A stretch of 64,000 bases of DNA, from NCBI RefSeq assembly GCF_000685015.1, contig NZ_BAYA01000019.1, positions 62,001-126,000 of the forward strand, in the 5' to 3' direction. Below, piece by piece: positions 23,953-32,118 of the stretch. The position numbers and the translations under genes are program-made. The notes under the pieces were generated by a model. That model made no database searches, was not told the DNA's origin, and was given only the letters and a program-made list of their open reading frames with translations. Origin of the DNA: Paraburkholderia bannensis NBRC 103871 (GTDB taxonomy: Bacteria; Pseudomonadota; Gammaproteobacteria; Burkholderiales; Burkholderiaceae). Position 1 is the stretch's first letter. Each line of letters begins with the position of its first letter.

Positions 23953-24651
23953 TCAGCAATCCATATTAAAAGCCAGGCAGCCGATATGCCCCGCGATATC
24001 GTCGATCCACGTATAACGCAGCACGCCATGATGGTCTGCGTGGCGCGCGCGGCACTCGCGCCGTTCTTCGTCGATCTCCAGTTCCCGTAGCACGCCGTCC
24101 TCCGCTATGCCCGTCCCACGCGCCTTGAGCACGGCTTCCTTGGCCGTCCAGTAGCGAAAGAACCGTGCACTGCGCTGCGGGCTGGCCGTGGCGTCGAGCA
24201 GGCTGCGCTCGCGCGCCGTGCAGACCTCGGCCACGATGTCCTGCCAGTCGAGATCCTGCGTGACAGGTTCGATATCGACGCCCACGCCGCGCGTACGCGA
24301 CACCGCGATCAACGCATGGGCGCCCGCGTGCGAGACGTTGAACGAGATTCGCGCAAGATGTTCCGGCAGCCCCGCCAGCGCAGGCTTGCCGCGCGCCGAC
24401 AGGTCGAAGCGCAGGCTCTGTGCCGGCTCGCCCACACAGTCACCAAGCACCGCACGCAACGCGGCGCGCGTGGCCGCGAAGCGCACGCGATCCGCGTCCT
24501 GCCGGTAACGCGCCGCGCGCTCGCGCTCCTGCGCGTTCAGCGTCGACCAGCCTTCGATTTGCGCGCTCGCCAAGTCCAGCGGTACATGCCAGAGCGCCAC
24601 ATCGGCAGGCCATCGTCCGTGCGCGGGCAGCAGGATATGGGTCATGCTCAC
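23953..24651 (-). CDS. 4'-phosphopantetheinyl transferase (Sfp type)
   Basis: A 232-aa enzyme that transfers the phosphopantetheine arm of CoA to carrier proteins of polyketide, peptide or siderophore synthases. The Mg-binding signatures GVDIEPV and FFRYWTAKEAVLKARGTGI are present, and FNVSHAGAHALIAVS precedes them. It starts with GTG at 24651 or ATG two codons later. A Fur-box-like site lies about 160 bp upstream, consistent with a siderophore role, although no synthase gene is in the window. A 3'-adjacent Fur-family gene follows after 16 bp. Confidence 0.85.
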   Translation of the reverse strand: MSMTHILLPAHGRWPADVALWHVPLDLASAQIEGWSTLNAQERERAARYRQDADRVRFAATRAALRAVLGDCVGEPAQSLRFDLSARGKPALAGLPEHLARISFNVSHAGAHALIAVSRTRGVGVDIEPVTQDLDWQDIVAEVCTARERSLLDATASPQRSARFFRYWTAKEAVLKARGTGIAEDGVLRELEIDEERRECRARHADHHGVLRYTWIDDIAGHIGCLAFNMDC

Positions 24652-24704
24652 GCGCCCTGCTCCACGAGCGCACCGAGCCCGTCAGCGTCGTTACCCAGTC
24701 GCAT
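24648..24704 (-). CDS. possible 18-aa upstream mini-ORF
   Basis: A short frame, MRLGNDADGLGALVEQGA, begins behind AGGGG. Its TGA stop overlaps the GTG start of the phosphopantetheinyl transferase by 4 bp (GTGA). This would couple translation of the two. It may also be a chance frame. Confidence 0.25.
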   Translation of the reverse strand: MRLGNDADGLGALVEQGA

Positions 24705-24990
24705 CAGTGAGTTCCCCTGTGAAAGCCGAATCGCTGCATCCGGTCTGCGCCCGCCGTGAGCGCAGTAAGCGCCGTGACCTGAGGCACATGTTTCAAGGCG
24801 CATGAATTGTAAATGCAAATCACTATCATTACCATATGTATGCTTTTCGCATGACAGGCCTGATCCACCATTCGCGTTTGCGCAATTGTGAAATCGCGCT
24901 GCGCCCGATTCTGTTCGCACGCGTGCTTACCTAGACTGGTCTTCATCACGGTCGCTGCCGTGTTTTTAACCCAGTCCAGGAAGCTGCCCC
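24705..24990. other. intergenic region with iron-control signal
   Basis: This divergent stretch between the phosphopantetheinyl transferase and GST genes holds the Fur-box-like site at 24815-24833 in an AT-rich island. I see no further gene in it. Confidence 0.4.
24815..24833 (-). promoter_or_regulatory. Fur-box-like site
   Basis: On the minus strand the 19 bases GGTAATGATAGTGATTTGC match the classical Fur consensus (GATAATGATAATCATTATC) at 14 of 19 positions. It sits in the AT-rich promoter region upstream of the phosphopantetheinyl transferase gene and implies iron repression. Confidence 0.55.
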
Positions 24991-25602
24991 ATGAAGCTGC
25001 ACTACACACCGTTGTCGGGTCACGCGCACCGCGCGCAACTGTTCCTCGCGCTGCTCGGCGTCGAGCACGAACTCGTGCCGGTCAACCTCCCCGCCGGCGA
25101 GCACAAGACGCCCTCGTTCCTCGCGATGAACCGTTTCGGCCAGGTGCCGGTGCTCGAAGACGGCGAGGTCGTGATCGCCGATTCGAACGCGATCCTCGTC
25201 TACCTCGCGAAGAAGTACGCACGCACCGACTGGCTGCCCGAAACGCCGCTGGGCGCGGCGCAGGTGCAGCGCTGGCTGTCGGTCGCGGCGGGCCAGATCG
25301 CTTATGGCGCATGCGCGGCGCGCCTGAACACGCTGTTCAATGCCGCCTTCAACGCCGATGAAGTGATTGCCCGAGCCCACGCGAGCCTCGCCGTGATCGA
25401 CGCCGAACTCGCGCAACGCGAATGGATCGCGGCCACGCATCCGACCATCGCCGATGTCGCACTTTACAGCTATATCGCCAACGCGCCCGAAGGCAATGTC
25501 GATATCGGCGCCTACGGTCATGTCGTCGCGTGGCTCAGGCGAGTCGAAGCGCTGCCGGGTTTCGTGCCGTTCCCGCAGAGCCGCGTAGGCCTGCGCGCCT
25601 GA
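24991..25602 (+). CDS. glutathione S-transferase
   Basis: A 203-aa cytosolic GST. The N-terminal thioredoxin-like domain is MKLHYTPLSGHAHRAQLFLALLGVEHE, with NRFGQVPVLEDGEVVIADSNAILVYLAKKY (cis-Pro and glutathione-binding DSNAI). The C-terminal helical domain contains the THPTIADVALYSYIANAPEG capping motif. It is likely co-transcribed with the downstream flavoprotein fusion, which starts 39 bp later. Function is probably detoxification or a step in catabolism. Confidence 0.9.
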   Translation: MKLHYTPLSGHAHRAQLFLALLGVEHELVPVNLPAGEHKTPSFLAMNRFGQVPVLEDGEVVIADSNAILVYLAKKYARTDWLPETPLGAAQVQRWLSVAAGQIAYGACAARLNTLFNAAFNADEVIARAHASLAVIDAELAQREWIAATHPTIADVALYSYIANAPEGNVDIGAYGHVVAWLRRVEALPGFVPFPQSRVGLRA

Positions 25603-25640
25603 TCACCAACGCGCGAAAAGCGCCGCCAGGACATCCGATC

Positions 25641-27743
25641 ATGGACACCGCAACCGTCTCTCCCGCCACTACGCCCTCACCCTGGCACGCCGGGGAACTG
25701 GCGATGCAGCGCGCTGCCGGTGTCGAACAACGCATGGACGGGGTCGGGCGGCGCAATCTGCGCGACCATCTGATCGAGCAGCATCGGCATTTCTATCCGC
25801 AGTTGCCGTTCGTGGTGCTGGGCGCCGTCGATCCATCGGGCGATGTATGGGCGACGGTGCGCGCGCATCGGCCCGGCTTCCTGCACGCGCCCGATGCGAA
25901 ACATCTGCATGTCGCGCTCGATCGCGACCCGGACGATCCTGCCGATGCGGGCATGAACGACGGCGCGGCGCTCGCCCTGCTCGGCATCGAGTTGCCGACG
26001 CGCCGGCGCAATCGACTGAACGGCAGCGTGCAACGGACGGCCCAAGGCGACGGCGTGGGTTTCGATCTGCTGGTCGAGCATAGCTATGGCAACTGCCCGC
26101 AATATATTTTCCAGCGTGACGCCCAGTTCGTGCGCGACCCCGACCTGCACAGCGATATCGCGCCGGTCGTGAGCGATCGCCTCGATGAGCGGGCGCGCGC
26201 CATCGTCGAGCGCGCCGACTCGTTTTACGTGGCGACCTATGTCGATCGCGAGGACGGCCATCGTCAGGTCGATGTTTCCCATCGCGGCGGCAAGGCGGGC
26301 TTCGTGCGCGTGGACGCACAAGGCGTTTTCACGGTGCCCGATTTCGCGGGCAACCTGTTCTTCAACACGCTCGGCAATATCTTCGCCAATCCGCGCGCGG
26401 GGCTTGTGTTCGTCGATTACGCGAGCGGCGACCTGCTGCAATTGACCGGCAGCGCCGAAGTCGTGCTCGACTCGCCGGAGATCGCCGCGTTCCAGGGCGC
26501 GGAGCGTCTGTGGCGCTTCACGCCGCAACGCGTGGTGTTTCGCGCCGGTGCGTTGCCGTTGCGCTGGACGTCGCGCGCCAACGGCGCGTCGGCCAATTCG
26601 GCGCTCACGGGCGACTGGTCTGAAGCCGCCGAACGCATCAAGGCGCAAGCGCTCGCCAACGCATGGCGGCCCTTCACCATCGAGCGCATCGCCGACGAAA
26701 GTCGCACGATCCGCTCGTTCTACCTGCAACCCGCCGACGACGCGGGTCTCGTGCGCCACGCAGCCGGCCAGCATCTGCCGATCCGCGTCACGCTGCCAGG
26801 CGACACGAAGCCAACGCTGCGCACCTACACGCTTTCCGTCGCGCCTTCGGACGGCCTGTACCGCATCAGCGTGAAACGCGAAGGGCGCGTGTCGAGCTAT
26901 CTGCACGACACGCTCAAAGCGGGCGATCGAATCGAGGCGCGCGCGCCAGCGGGCGATTTCACGATCGATGCGCACGCAACGAGACCGGCGGTCTTGCTTG
27001 CGGCAGGCGTGGGCGTCACCCCCATGCTCGCGATGCTGCGCCACATCGTCTACGAGGGGCTGCGCACGCGCCGCATTCGTCCGACGTGGTTTATCTACGC
27101 AGCCCATACGAAAGCCGAGCGCGCGTTCGACGAAGAACTCCAGGCGCTCGTGCGGGCGGCGGGCGGAGCGGTCAAGCTGTTCAACGTGCTCAGCGATTCG
27201 ACCGACGCACGGGCGGGACGCGACTACCAGGCATCGGGCCGCATCGACATGGGCATGCTTGGCGAAGTGCTGCCTTTCAACGATTACGACTTTTATCTGT
27301 GCGGCCCAGGCGGCTTCATGCAGTCGATCTACGATGGTCTGCGCGGCCTGAATATCGCCGATTCGCGCATTCACGCGGAAGCGTTCGGCCCCGCCGCGCT
27401 CAAGCGCCAGCCGGACGCAGCAGCGCAACCGTCTACGCCGCCGCGCGCCGCAGCAACCGTTGACGCGCCGGTGCGTTTCGCGCGCTCGACCAAAGACGCA
27501 CTGTGGACGCCGCAAACCAGCGGCACCCTGCTCGAACTCGCCGAGGCCAACGGTCTCGCGCCGGAATTCAGTTGCCGGGGCGGCAGTTGCGGCACCTGCC
27601 GCACGCGCATTCTGGAAGGCGCGGTCGCTTATCCGGGCCAGCCGCCCGCCGCTGCCGTCAGCGAAAACGAAGCACTGATCTGCTGCGCGGTGCCTGCCGC
27701 CCCCGACGCTGGCGCAGCGGCCACGCTGGTGCTCGACCTGTAA
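25641..27743 (+). CDS. fusion: pyridoxamine-phosphate-oxidase-like + ferredoxin reductase + 2Fe-2S ferredoxin
   Basis: A 700-aa three-part redox protein. Residues about 25-330 are a PNPOx-like FMN-binding split barrel (FYVATYVDREDGHRQVDVSHRGGKAGFVRV, NLFFNTLGNIFANPRAGLVFVDY). Residues about 345-590 are a ferredoxin-NADP reductase-type module (LRTYTLSVAPSDGLYRISVKREGRVS, LLAAGVGVTPMLAML, YDFYLCGPGGFMQSI). The last 85 residues are a plant-type 2Fe-2S ferredoxin (FSCRGGSCGTCRTRI ... LICCAVP). Electrons would flow NAD(P)H to flavin to FeS. Similar fusions are annotated in proteobacteria without a settled function. Paired with a GST upstream. Confidence 0.85.
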   Translation: MDTATVSPATTPSPWHAGELAMQRAAGVEQRMDGVGRRNLRDHLIEQHRHFYPQLPFVVLGAVDPSGDVWATVRAHRPGFLHAPDAKHLHVALDRDPDDPADAGMNDGAALALLGIELPTRRRNRLNGSVQRTAQGDGVGFDLLVEHSYGNCPQYIFQRDAQFVRDPDLHSDIAPVVSDRLDERARAIVERADSFYVATYVDREDGHRQVDVSHRGGKAGFVRVDAQGVFTVPDFAGNLFFNTLGNIFANPRAGLVFVDYASGDLLQLTGSAEVVLDSPEIAAFQGAERLWRFTPQRVVFRAGALPLRWTSRANGASANSALTGDWSEAAERIKAQALANAWRPFTIERIADESRTIRSFYLQPADDAGLVRHAAGQHLPIRVTLPGDTKPTLRTYTLSVAPSDGLYRISVKREGRVSSYLHDTLKAGDRIEARAPAGDFTIDAHATRPAVLLAAGVGVTPMLAMLRHIVYEGLRTRRIRPTWFIYAAHTKAERAFDEELQALVRAAGGAVKLFNVLSDSTDARAGRDYQASGRIDMGMLGEVLPFNDYDFYLCGPGGFMQSIYDGLRGLNIADSRIHAEAFGPAALKRQPDAAAQPSTPPRAAATVDAPVRFARSTKDALWTPQTSGTLLELAEANGLAPEFSCRGGSCGTCRTRILEGAVAYPGQPPAAAVSENEALICCAVPAAPDAGAAATLVLDL

Positions 27744-27828
27744 GCCGATGCGCCACGCGACGATGTCACCCCACTGTATACTGCGGGCACCTGTCACCCT
27801 CGTTCCGCCCTCGCGCGGACCCCGCGCC

Positions 27829-28731
27829 ATGGACCGTCTGCAGGCGATGACCGCTTTCCTCTCAGTGGTGGATAACGGCGGTTTCGCCGCGGCAGCGCGC
27901 AAGCTCAAGGTCTCGCCGTCCGTCGTCACGCGTATCGTCGGCGAGCTGGAAGACACGCTCGGCGTGCGCCTGCTCACCCGCACCACCCGCATCGTGCGCG
28001 TGACCGAGGCGGGCGAAGGTTATGCCGAAAGCTGCCGCCGTATTCTCAGCGATATCGAGGAAGCCGATCATAACGTCGCGGGCAACCTTGAAGTCCCGCG
28101 AGGACTCCTGAGCATTACCGCCTCCGTGCTGTTCGGGCGCATTTTCGTCATGCCCGTCGTGCTCGAATATCTGCGCACCTATGATGACGCCGACGTGCGC
28201 TGCTGGTTTCTCGACCGGCTGGTCAACCTGATCGACGAGGGCATCGACGTGGGCGTGCGGATCGGCGAGCTGGCCGATTCGTCGATGCAGGCCGTGCGCG
28301 TGGGCAGAGTGCGGCGCGTGGTCGTCGCGTCGCGGGACTATCTGGACAAACATGGCGTGCCGCCGCGGCCCGATCAGCTCGACGGACATGTGCTGATTAC
28401 CGTGAGCGGCGCGTCGTCGTTGCCCGAATGGCGCTTTGGCGCGCACGCGCCGCGCACCACGGCGCAAAAGCGCGCGCGCCTGTCCGTCACGACCAACGAT
28501 GCCGCGATTGCCGCCGCGGTCGACGGCTTTGGCCTGACGCAGGCGCTGTCGTATCAAGTCGCGCATCAACTCGAAGCGGGCCAATTGCGGATCGTGATGG
28601 CCGACTACGAACCACATCCGCTGCCCATCCATGTTCTGCACCGCGAAGGCCGTCACGCCACGCGCAAAGTGCGCGCGTTTCTCGATCTGGCGATCGAGCG
28701 CTTGCGCGCGAATGCTTCGTTAAATCCGTAG
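27829..28731 (+). CDS. LysR-family transcriptional regulator
   Basis: A 300-aa regulator of the 'one substrate-domain, DNA-binding first' LysR layout: MDRLQAMTAFLSVVDNGGFAAAARKLKVSPSVVTRIVGELEDTLGVRLLTRTTR at the N-terminus, then an effector domain. It lies on the same strand just before the quinone oxidoreductase gene (12-bp gap), unlike the common divergent layout, so it may be co-transcribed with it. The start at 27829 is preferred because homologous LysR proteins begin at this point. Confidence 0.9.
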   Translation: MDRLQAMTAFLSVVDNGGFAAAARKLKVSPSVVTRIVGELEDTLGVRLLTRTTRIVRVTEAGEGYAESCRRILSDIEEADHNVAGNLEVPRGLLSITASVLFGRIFVMPVVLEYLRTYDDADVRCWFLDRLVNLIDEGIDVGVRIGELADSSMQAVRVGRVRRVVVASRDYLDKHGVPPRPDQLDGHVLITVSGASSLPEWRFGAHAPRTTAQKRARLSVTTNDAAIAAAVDGFGLTQALSYQVAHQLEAGQLRIVMADYEPHPLPIHVLHREGRHATRKVRAFLDLAIERLRANASLNP

Positions 28732-28743
28732 CCCGGAGACCCC

Positions 28744-29742
28744 ATGTCGTCCCACACCATGAAAGCCGCACTGCTCGCCGCGCCCAATGCACCGTTCACG
28801 CTCACCGACGTGCCACGCCCCCAGGCAGGCAAAGGCGAAGTGCTCGTGCGCATTCACGCGAGCGCGGTGAATCCGCTCGACACCAAGATCCGTCGCGGCG
28901 CTGCCGGGCATGCGCAGCATCCGTTGCCCGCGATCCTCGGCATCGATATGGCGGGCGAAGTCGCGGAAGTTGGCGAAGGCGTCACTGCGTTCAAGCCCGG
29001 CGACAAGGTGTATGGCATGACGGGCGGTGTCGGCGGCGTGCAAGGCTCGCTTGCGGAATTCGCCGCTGTCGATGCGCGGCTGCTGGCGCCCGCGCCGTCG
29101 ACCTTGAGCCTGCGTGAAGCGGCGACGTTGCCGCTCGCGTTCATCACCGCGTGGGAGGGCCTGGTCGATCGCGCGCGCGTGCAGCCGGGTCAAAGCGTGC
29201 TGGTGTTGGGCGGCACGGGCGCGGTGGGCCAGGCCGCAATCCAGCTCGCGAAGGCGCTGGGCGCGAGGGTATTCGCCACAGCAGGCGCATCGCGCCGTGC
29301 GCTGGTTGAATGCTTCGGCATCCAAAGCATTGATAGCGCCACGACGGACGTGCAGGAAGTCGTCGCGCACTACACGGACGGCCGCGGCTTCGACATCGTC
29401 TACGACACCGCAGGCGGCGCAAGCCTCGACCATGCGTTTCATGCCGTGGCGCGCTTCGGCCATGTCGTCAGCGCGCTTGGCTGGGGCACACATGCGCTCG
29501 CGCCGTTGTCGTTTCGCGCGGCCAGTTATTCCGGCGTGTTCACATTGCTGCCGCTGCTCAGCGGCGAAGGACGCGCGGCGCATGGCGAGATCCTGCGCGA
29601 AACCGGCAAGCTCGCGGAACAGGGCAAGATCGACGTGACGCTCGACCCGCGCCGCTTCACGCTCGCCAACGTGGACGATGCGCACGCACTCGTGGAAGCG
29701 CGCGAGGCCGAAGGCAAGGTCGTCGTCGATATCGTCGCGTAA
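28744..29742 (+). CDS. zinc-free MDR oxidoreductase (NADPH:quinone reductase-like)
   Basis: A 332-aa medium-chain dehydrogenase/reductase. Seen are a GroES-like N-terminal domain (VLVRIHASAVNPLDTKIRRG, ILGIDMAGEVAEVG), the nucleotide-binding GQSVLVLGGTGAVGQAAIQLAKALGARVFATAG and the typical C-terminal IDVTLDPRRFTLANVDDAHALVEAREAEGKVVVDI. The zinc-binding cysteines of alcohol dehydrogenases are absent, as in quinone oxidoreductases. Likely NADPH-dependent reduction of quinones or enones. It follows the LysR gene. Confidence 0.9.
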   Translation: MSSHTMKAALLAAPNAPFTLTDVPRPQAGKGEVLVRIHASAVNPLDTKIRRGAAGHAQHPLPAILGIDMAGEVAEVGEGVTAFKPGDKVYGMTGGVGGVQGSLAEFAAVDARLLAPAPSTLSLREAATLPLAFITAWEGLVDRARVQPGQSVLVLGGTGAVGQAAIQLAKALGARVFATAGASRRALVECFGIQSIDSATTDVQEVVAHYTDGRGFDIVYDTAGGASLDHAFHAVARFGHVVSALGWGTHALAPLSFRAASYSGVFTLLPLLSGEGRAAHGEILRETGKLAEQGKIDVTLDPRRFTLANVDDAHALVEAREAEGKVVVDIVA

Positions 29743-29769
29743 GCGATTTATGCGGCCGTCATGCAGCCG

Positions 29770-30183
29770 TTATGCAGACGGTGCGAGATCGAACTCGATC
29801 CGGATCCCGCCCGGCTCGTACACCATCATGTGACGTTTCGGGCCCTTGCCCAGCAGTTCGGGCCCGAACTCAACACGCGCGCCAGGCCAGTTCGATACGC
29901 GATGGAATAGCGTGTTGAACGCTGCTTCGCTGGCCGCGCGCAATGCCAGGTGATGCAGCCCGATATTGGCCTTGCGGTCGAAGTCGACGCCATTGTCCGG
30001 ATCCGTGCGCTGCCAGAGCGTCACGAGCACATGGCCGTCCGACACGAAAATAGCCGGATACTCGGCCCGCTCGCCCACCTTCTTCCAGCCCAGGCACTCG
30101 ATAAAAAACGCGCTAGTCGCCGCGAGATCCTTTGCGGTCAAGCCGATATGGTCGATGCCTGCGGTCAGCGTTTCCGTGCTCAT
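29770..30183 (-). CDS. VOC-family (glyoxalase-like) protein
   Basis: A 137-aa single-domain VOC protein. It starts ITLTAGIDHIGL-like (TLTAGIDHIGLTAKDLAATSAFFIECLGWKKVGE), with metal-site His in DHIGL and LHHLAL and a Glu near the C-terminus (YEPGGIRIEFDLAP). It could be a lyase, a dioxygenase fragment or a resistance-type protein. It is 31 bp downstream of the Lrp gene and shares its strand, so both are probably co-transcribed next to the diaminopropionate cluster. Confidence 0.8.
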   Translation of the reverse strand: MSTETLTAGIDHIGLTAKDLAATSAFFIECLGWKKVGERAEYPAIFVSDGHVLVTLWQRTDPDNGVDFDRKANIGLHHLALRAASEAAFNTLFHRVSNWPGARVEFGPELLGKGPKRHMMVYEPGGIRIEFDLAPSA

Positions 30184-30213
30184 GAATTGGCTCCTTGAGT
30201 GTTCCGATCGAAT

Positions 30214-30693
30214 TTATTCCCCGGAAGAAACGAGCGGCACCTCCAGCCCGACCTTCACGCGGCTCATGCTCACCAGCGTCTTGAAGCGCTTCACATTGTT
30301 GTTCGAGAAGAATAGCTGGCGCGTGAGTTCCGTGTACTCGTCCATGTCGCGCACCGCGAGAATCAGCACGAAATCCCACTCCCCCGCCACGTAATAGCAC
30401 TGCTGCACCTGCGGGCAGCGCGCGAAGGTGCGCTTCATCGCATCGAGCAGGTCGATCTGTTCGCTCTCCACTTCCACGTTCGCCACCACCGTAATTGGAT
30501 GGCCGGTTTTTTCGGGCGAGACGATTGCCGCGTAACGCTCGATCACGCCTTCGTCGACGAGGCGTCGCAGTCGACGGTTGACGGCCGCCGTCGAGAGATT
30601 CACACGCGCGCCCAATTCACTTTGTGGAATCTGGGCGTCGCGTTGCACCTCCATTAAAAGTTTGCAATCGAAAGCGTCGAGTTCGGTCGCCAT
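30214..30693 (-). CDS. Lrp/AsnC-family transcriptional regulator
   Basis: A 159-aa regulator. The N-terminal helix-turn-helix is LDAFDCKLLMEVQRDAQIPQSELGARVNLSTAAVNRRLRRLVDEGVIERYAAIVS. The C-terminal RAM domain follows (GHPITVVANVEVESEQIDLLDAMKRTFARCPQVQQCYYVAGEWDFVLILAVRDMDEYTELTRQLF). It is divergent from the diaminopropionate ammonia-lyase gene (152 bp between starts) and most likely controls that amino-acid catabolic operon, with an amino acid as ligand. Confidence 0.9.
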   Translation of the reverse strand: MATELDAFDCKLLMEVQRDAQIPQSELGARVNLSTAAVNRRLRRLVDEGVIERYAAIVSPEKTGHPITVVANVEVESEQIDLLDAMKRTFARCPQVQQCYYVAGEWDFVLILAVRDMDEYTELTRQLFFSNNNVKRFKTLVSMSRVKVGLEVPLVSSGE

Positions 30694-30845
30694 ACCGCGT
30701 GCCTCAGGAGAAACGAGAATTTTTTGCAGAAAGCCACGCGATTATGCGATTTTTTCGCGGGGCTCGCGCAATATCATTTCAGCACTGAGGGCGTTTGCTG
30801 CGCCACCGATCTACGTTGGGCCTTGTCGCCCAGGAGTGCTTTTTC

Positions 30846-32078
30846 ATGTCGAATGCGATGTTCGTTGCCAATCCCCGCGCCGTGCGCGCCGCCTATCCCG
30901 AAGCGCTCGCGCGCATTCTCAATGTCGCCGCGGGCGACGAAAGCCGCGCGTGGCTGTCGCATTGGGACGCAATCAACCCTCAGCCCACGCCGCTCGTCGA
31001 GCTGCCTGGAGCGGCGGCGCAATTCGGCGTGGCGAGCGTGTGCGTGAAGGACGAATCGTTGCGCTCGCCGCTGGGCAGCTTCAAGGCGCTGGGCGCGCCT
31101 ATCGCGCTGATGCGCCTCATTTTGCGCCTGTGGCCCGATCACCGACTCGATCCGAAAGCGCTGATCGAAGGCCGCTACCGCGAGATGCTCACGCATTTCA
31201 CCGTCATCAGCGCGACCGACGGCAACCATGGCAAGGCGCTGGCCGCCGCCGCGCAATCGATCGGCTGCGCTTGCGTAATCGTGCTGCACGCCAACGTGAG
31301 CATCGAGCGCGAGCAGGCCATCGCCGCCTACGGCGCGCGCATCGTGCGGATCGCGGGCAATTACGACGAATCGGTCGAGCACGCCGCGACGCTCGCGCGC
31401 GACAATAGCTGGCATGTCGTCTCCGATACCTCGTACGAAGGCTACGAAGCGATTCCGCGCGACGTGATGCAGGGCTATGGTGCGATTGCAGCGGAAATCG
31501 CCGAGCAGGCGCGCGACGCCGCCTTCACGCATGTCTTCCTGCAAGGTGGCGTGGGCGGACTCGCGGCGGGCGTGGCCAGCTATCTGTGGGAGCTTCACGG
31601 CGCAGCGCGGCCCCGCTTCATCGTCGTCGAGCCGAGCCAGGCGGATTGCCTCTATCAGAGCGCACGCGCAGGCCGTGCGGCCAGGGCAACGGGCTCGGTC
31701 GATTCGGTGATGGCGGGACTCGCGTGCGGAGAGACTTCGCCGCTTGCGTGGCAGATTCTCGAAGCGTGCGTCGATGACTTCATGCTGATCGAAGACGACG
31801 ATGCAGTCGCCGCCATGCGTGCGCTCGCGGCGGGAAACCACGGCGACGTGCCGCTCGTTTCCGGCGAATCGGGCGCGGCGGGCTTTGCGGGACTGGCAAA
31901 GCTCAAGAACGACGCGGAACTCGCACAAGCTGCCGGCCTGAATGCGCAATCGCGCGTGCTGCTGATCAGCACCGAAGGCGCGACCGCGCCGCTCGTCTAC
32001 GCATCGCTCGTCGGCGAACCCGCCGCAGCGGTCGCGGCGCGTCGTGACGAACGCCTGGCCGCCGCAACCGCACCTTAA
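30846..32078 (+). CDS. dpaL: diaminopropionate ammonia-lyase
   Basis: A 410-aa fold-type II PLP enzyme that converts 2,3-diaminopropionate to pyruvate and ammonia. The PLP lysine lies in SPLGSFKALGAPIAL (about residue 78). SATDGNHGKALAAAAQ and GGVGGLAAGVASYLWE (phosphate-binding) and the C-terminal SGESGAAGFAGL are family features. The start at 30846 is preferred because family members begin MxxNxxFVxNPRA. It is the first gene of a rightward operon with two M20-type hydrolases. Lrp control is inferred from the divergent regulator. Confidence 0.85.
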   Translation: MSNAMFVANPRAVRAAYPEALARILNVAAGDESRAWLSHWDAINPQPTPLVELPGAAAQFGVASVCVKDESLRSPLGSFKALGAPIALMRLILRLWPDHRLDPKALIEGRYREMLTHFTVISATDGNHGKALAAAAQSIGCACVIVLHANVSIEREQAIAAYGARIVRIAGNYDESVEHAATLARDNSWHVVSDTSYEGYEAIPRDVMQGYGAIAAEIAEQARDAAFTHVFLQGGVGGLAAGVASYLWELHGAARPRFIVVEPSQADCLYQSARAGRAARATGSVDSVMAGLACGETSPLAWQILEACVDDFMLIEDDDAVAAMRALAAGNHGDVPLVSGESGAAGFAGLAKLKNDAELAQAAGLNAQSRVLLISTEGATAPLVYASLVGEPAAAVAARRDERLAAATAP

Positions 32079-32099
32079 CGCCAACGCCAACGCCAACGC
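32079..32099 (+). repeat. short tandem repeat (CCAACG)
   Basis: A 6-bp unit (CCAACG) is repeated about four times in the 40-bp gap between the ammonia-lyase stop and the hydrolase start. It does not interrupt either frame and is probably of no functional weight. Confidence 0.5.
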
Positions 32100-32118
32100 A
32101 AAAAACAAGGACACGCTC

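Noticed and set aside
25677..27992. A 771-codon antisense frame across the redox fusion
   Set aside because: No recognisable domain, no ribosome binding site; it is the mirror of a strongly coded gene.
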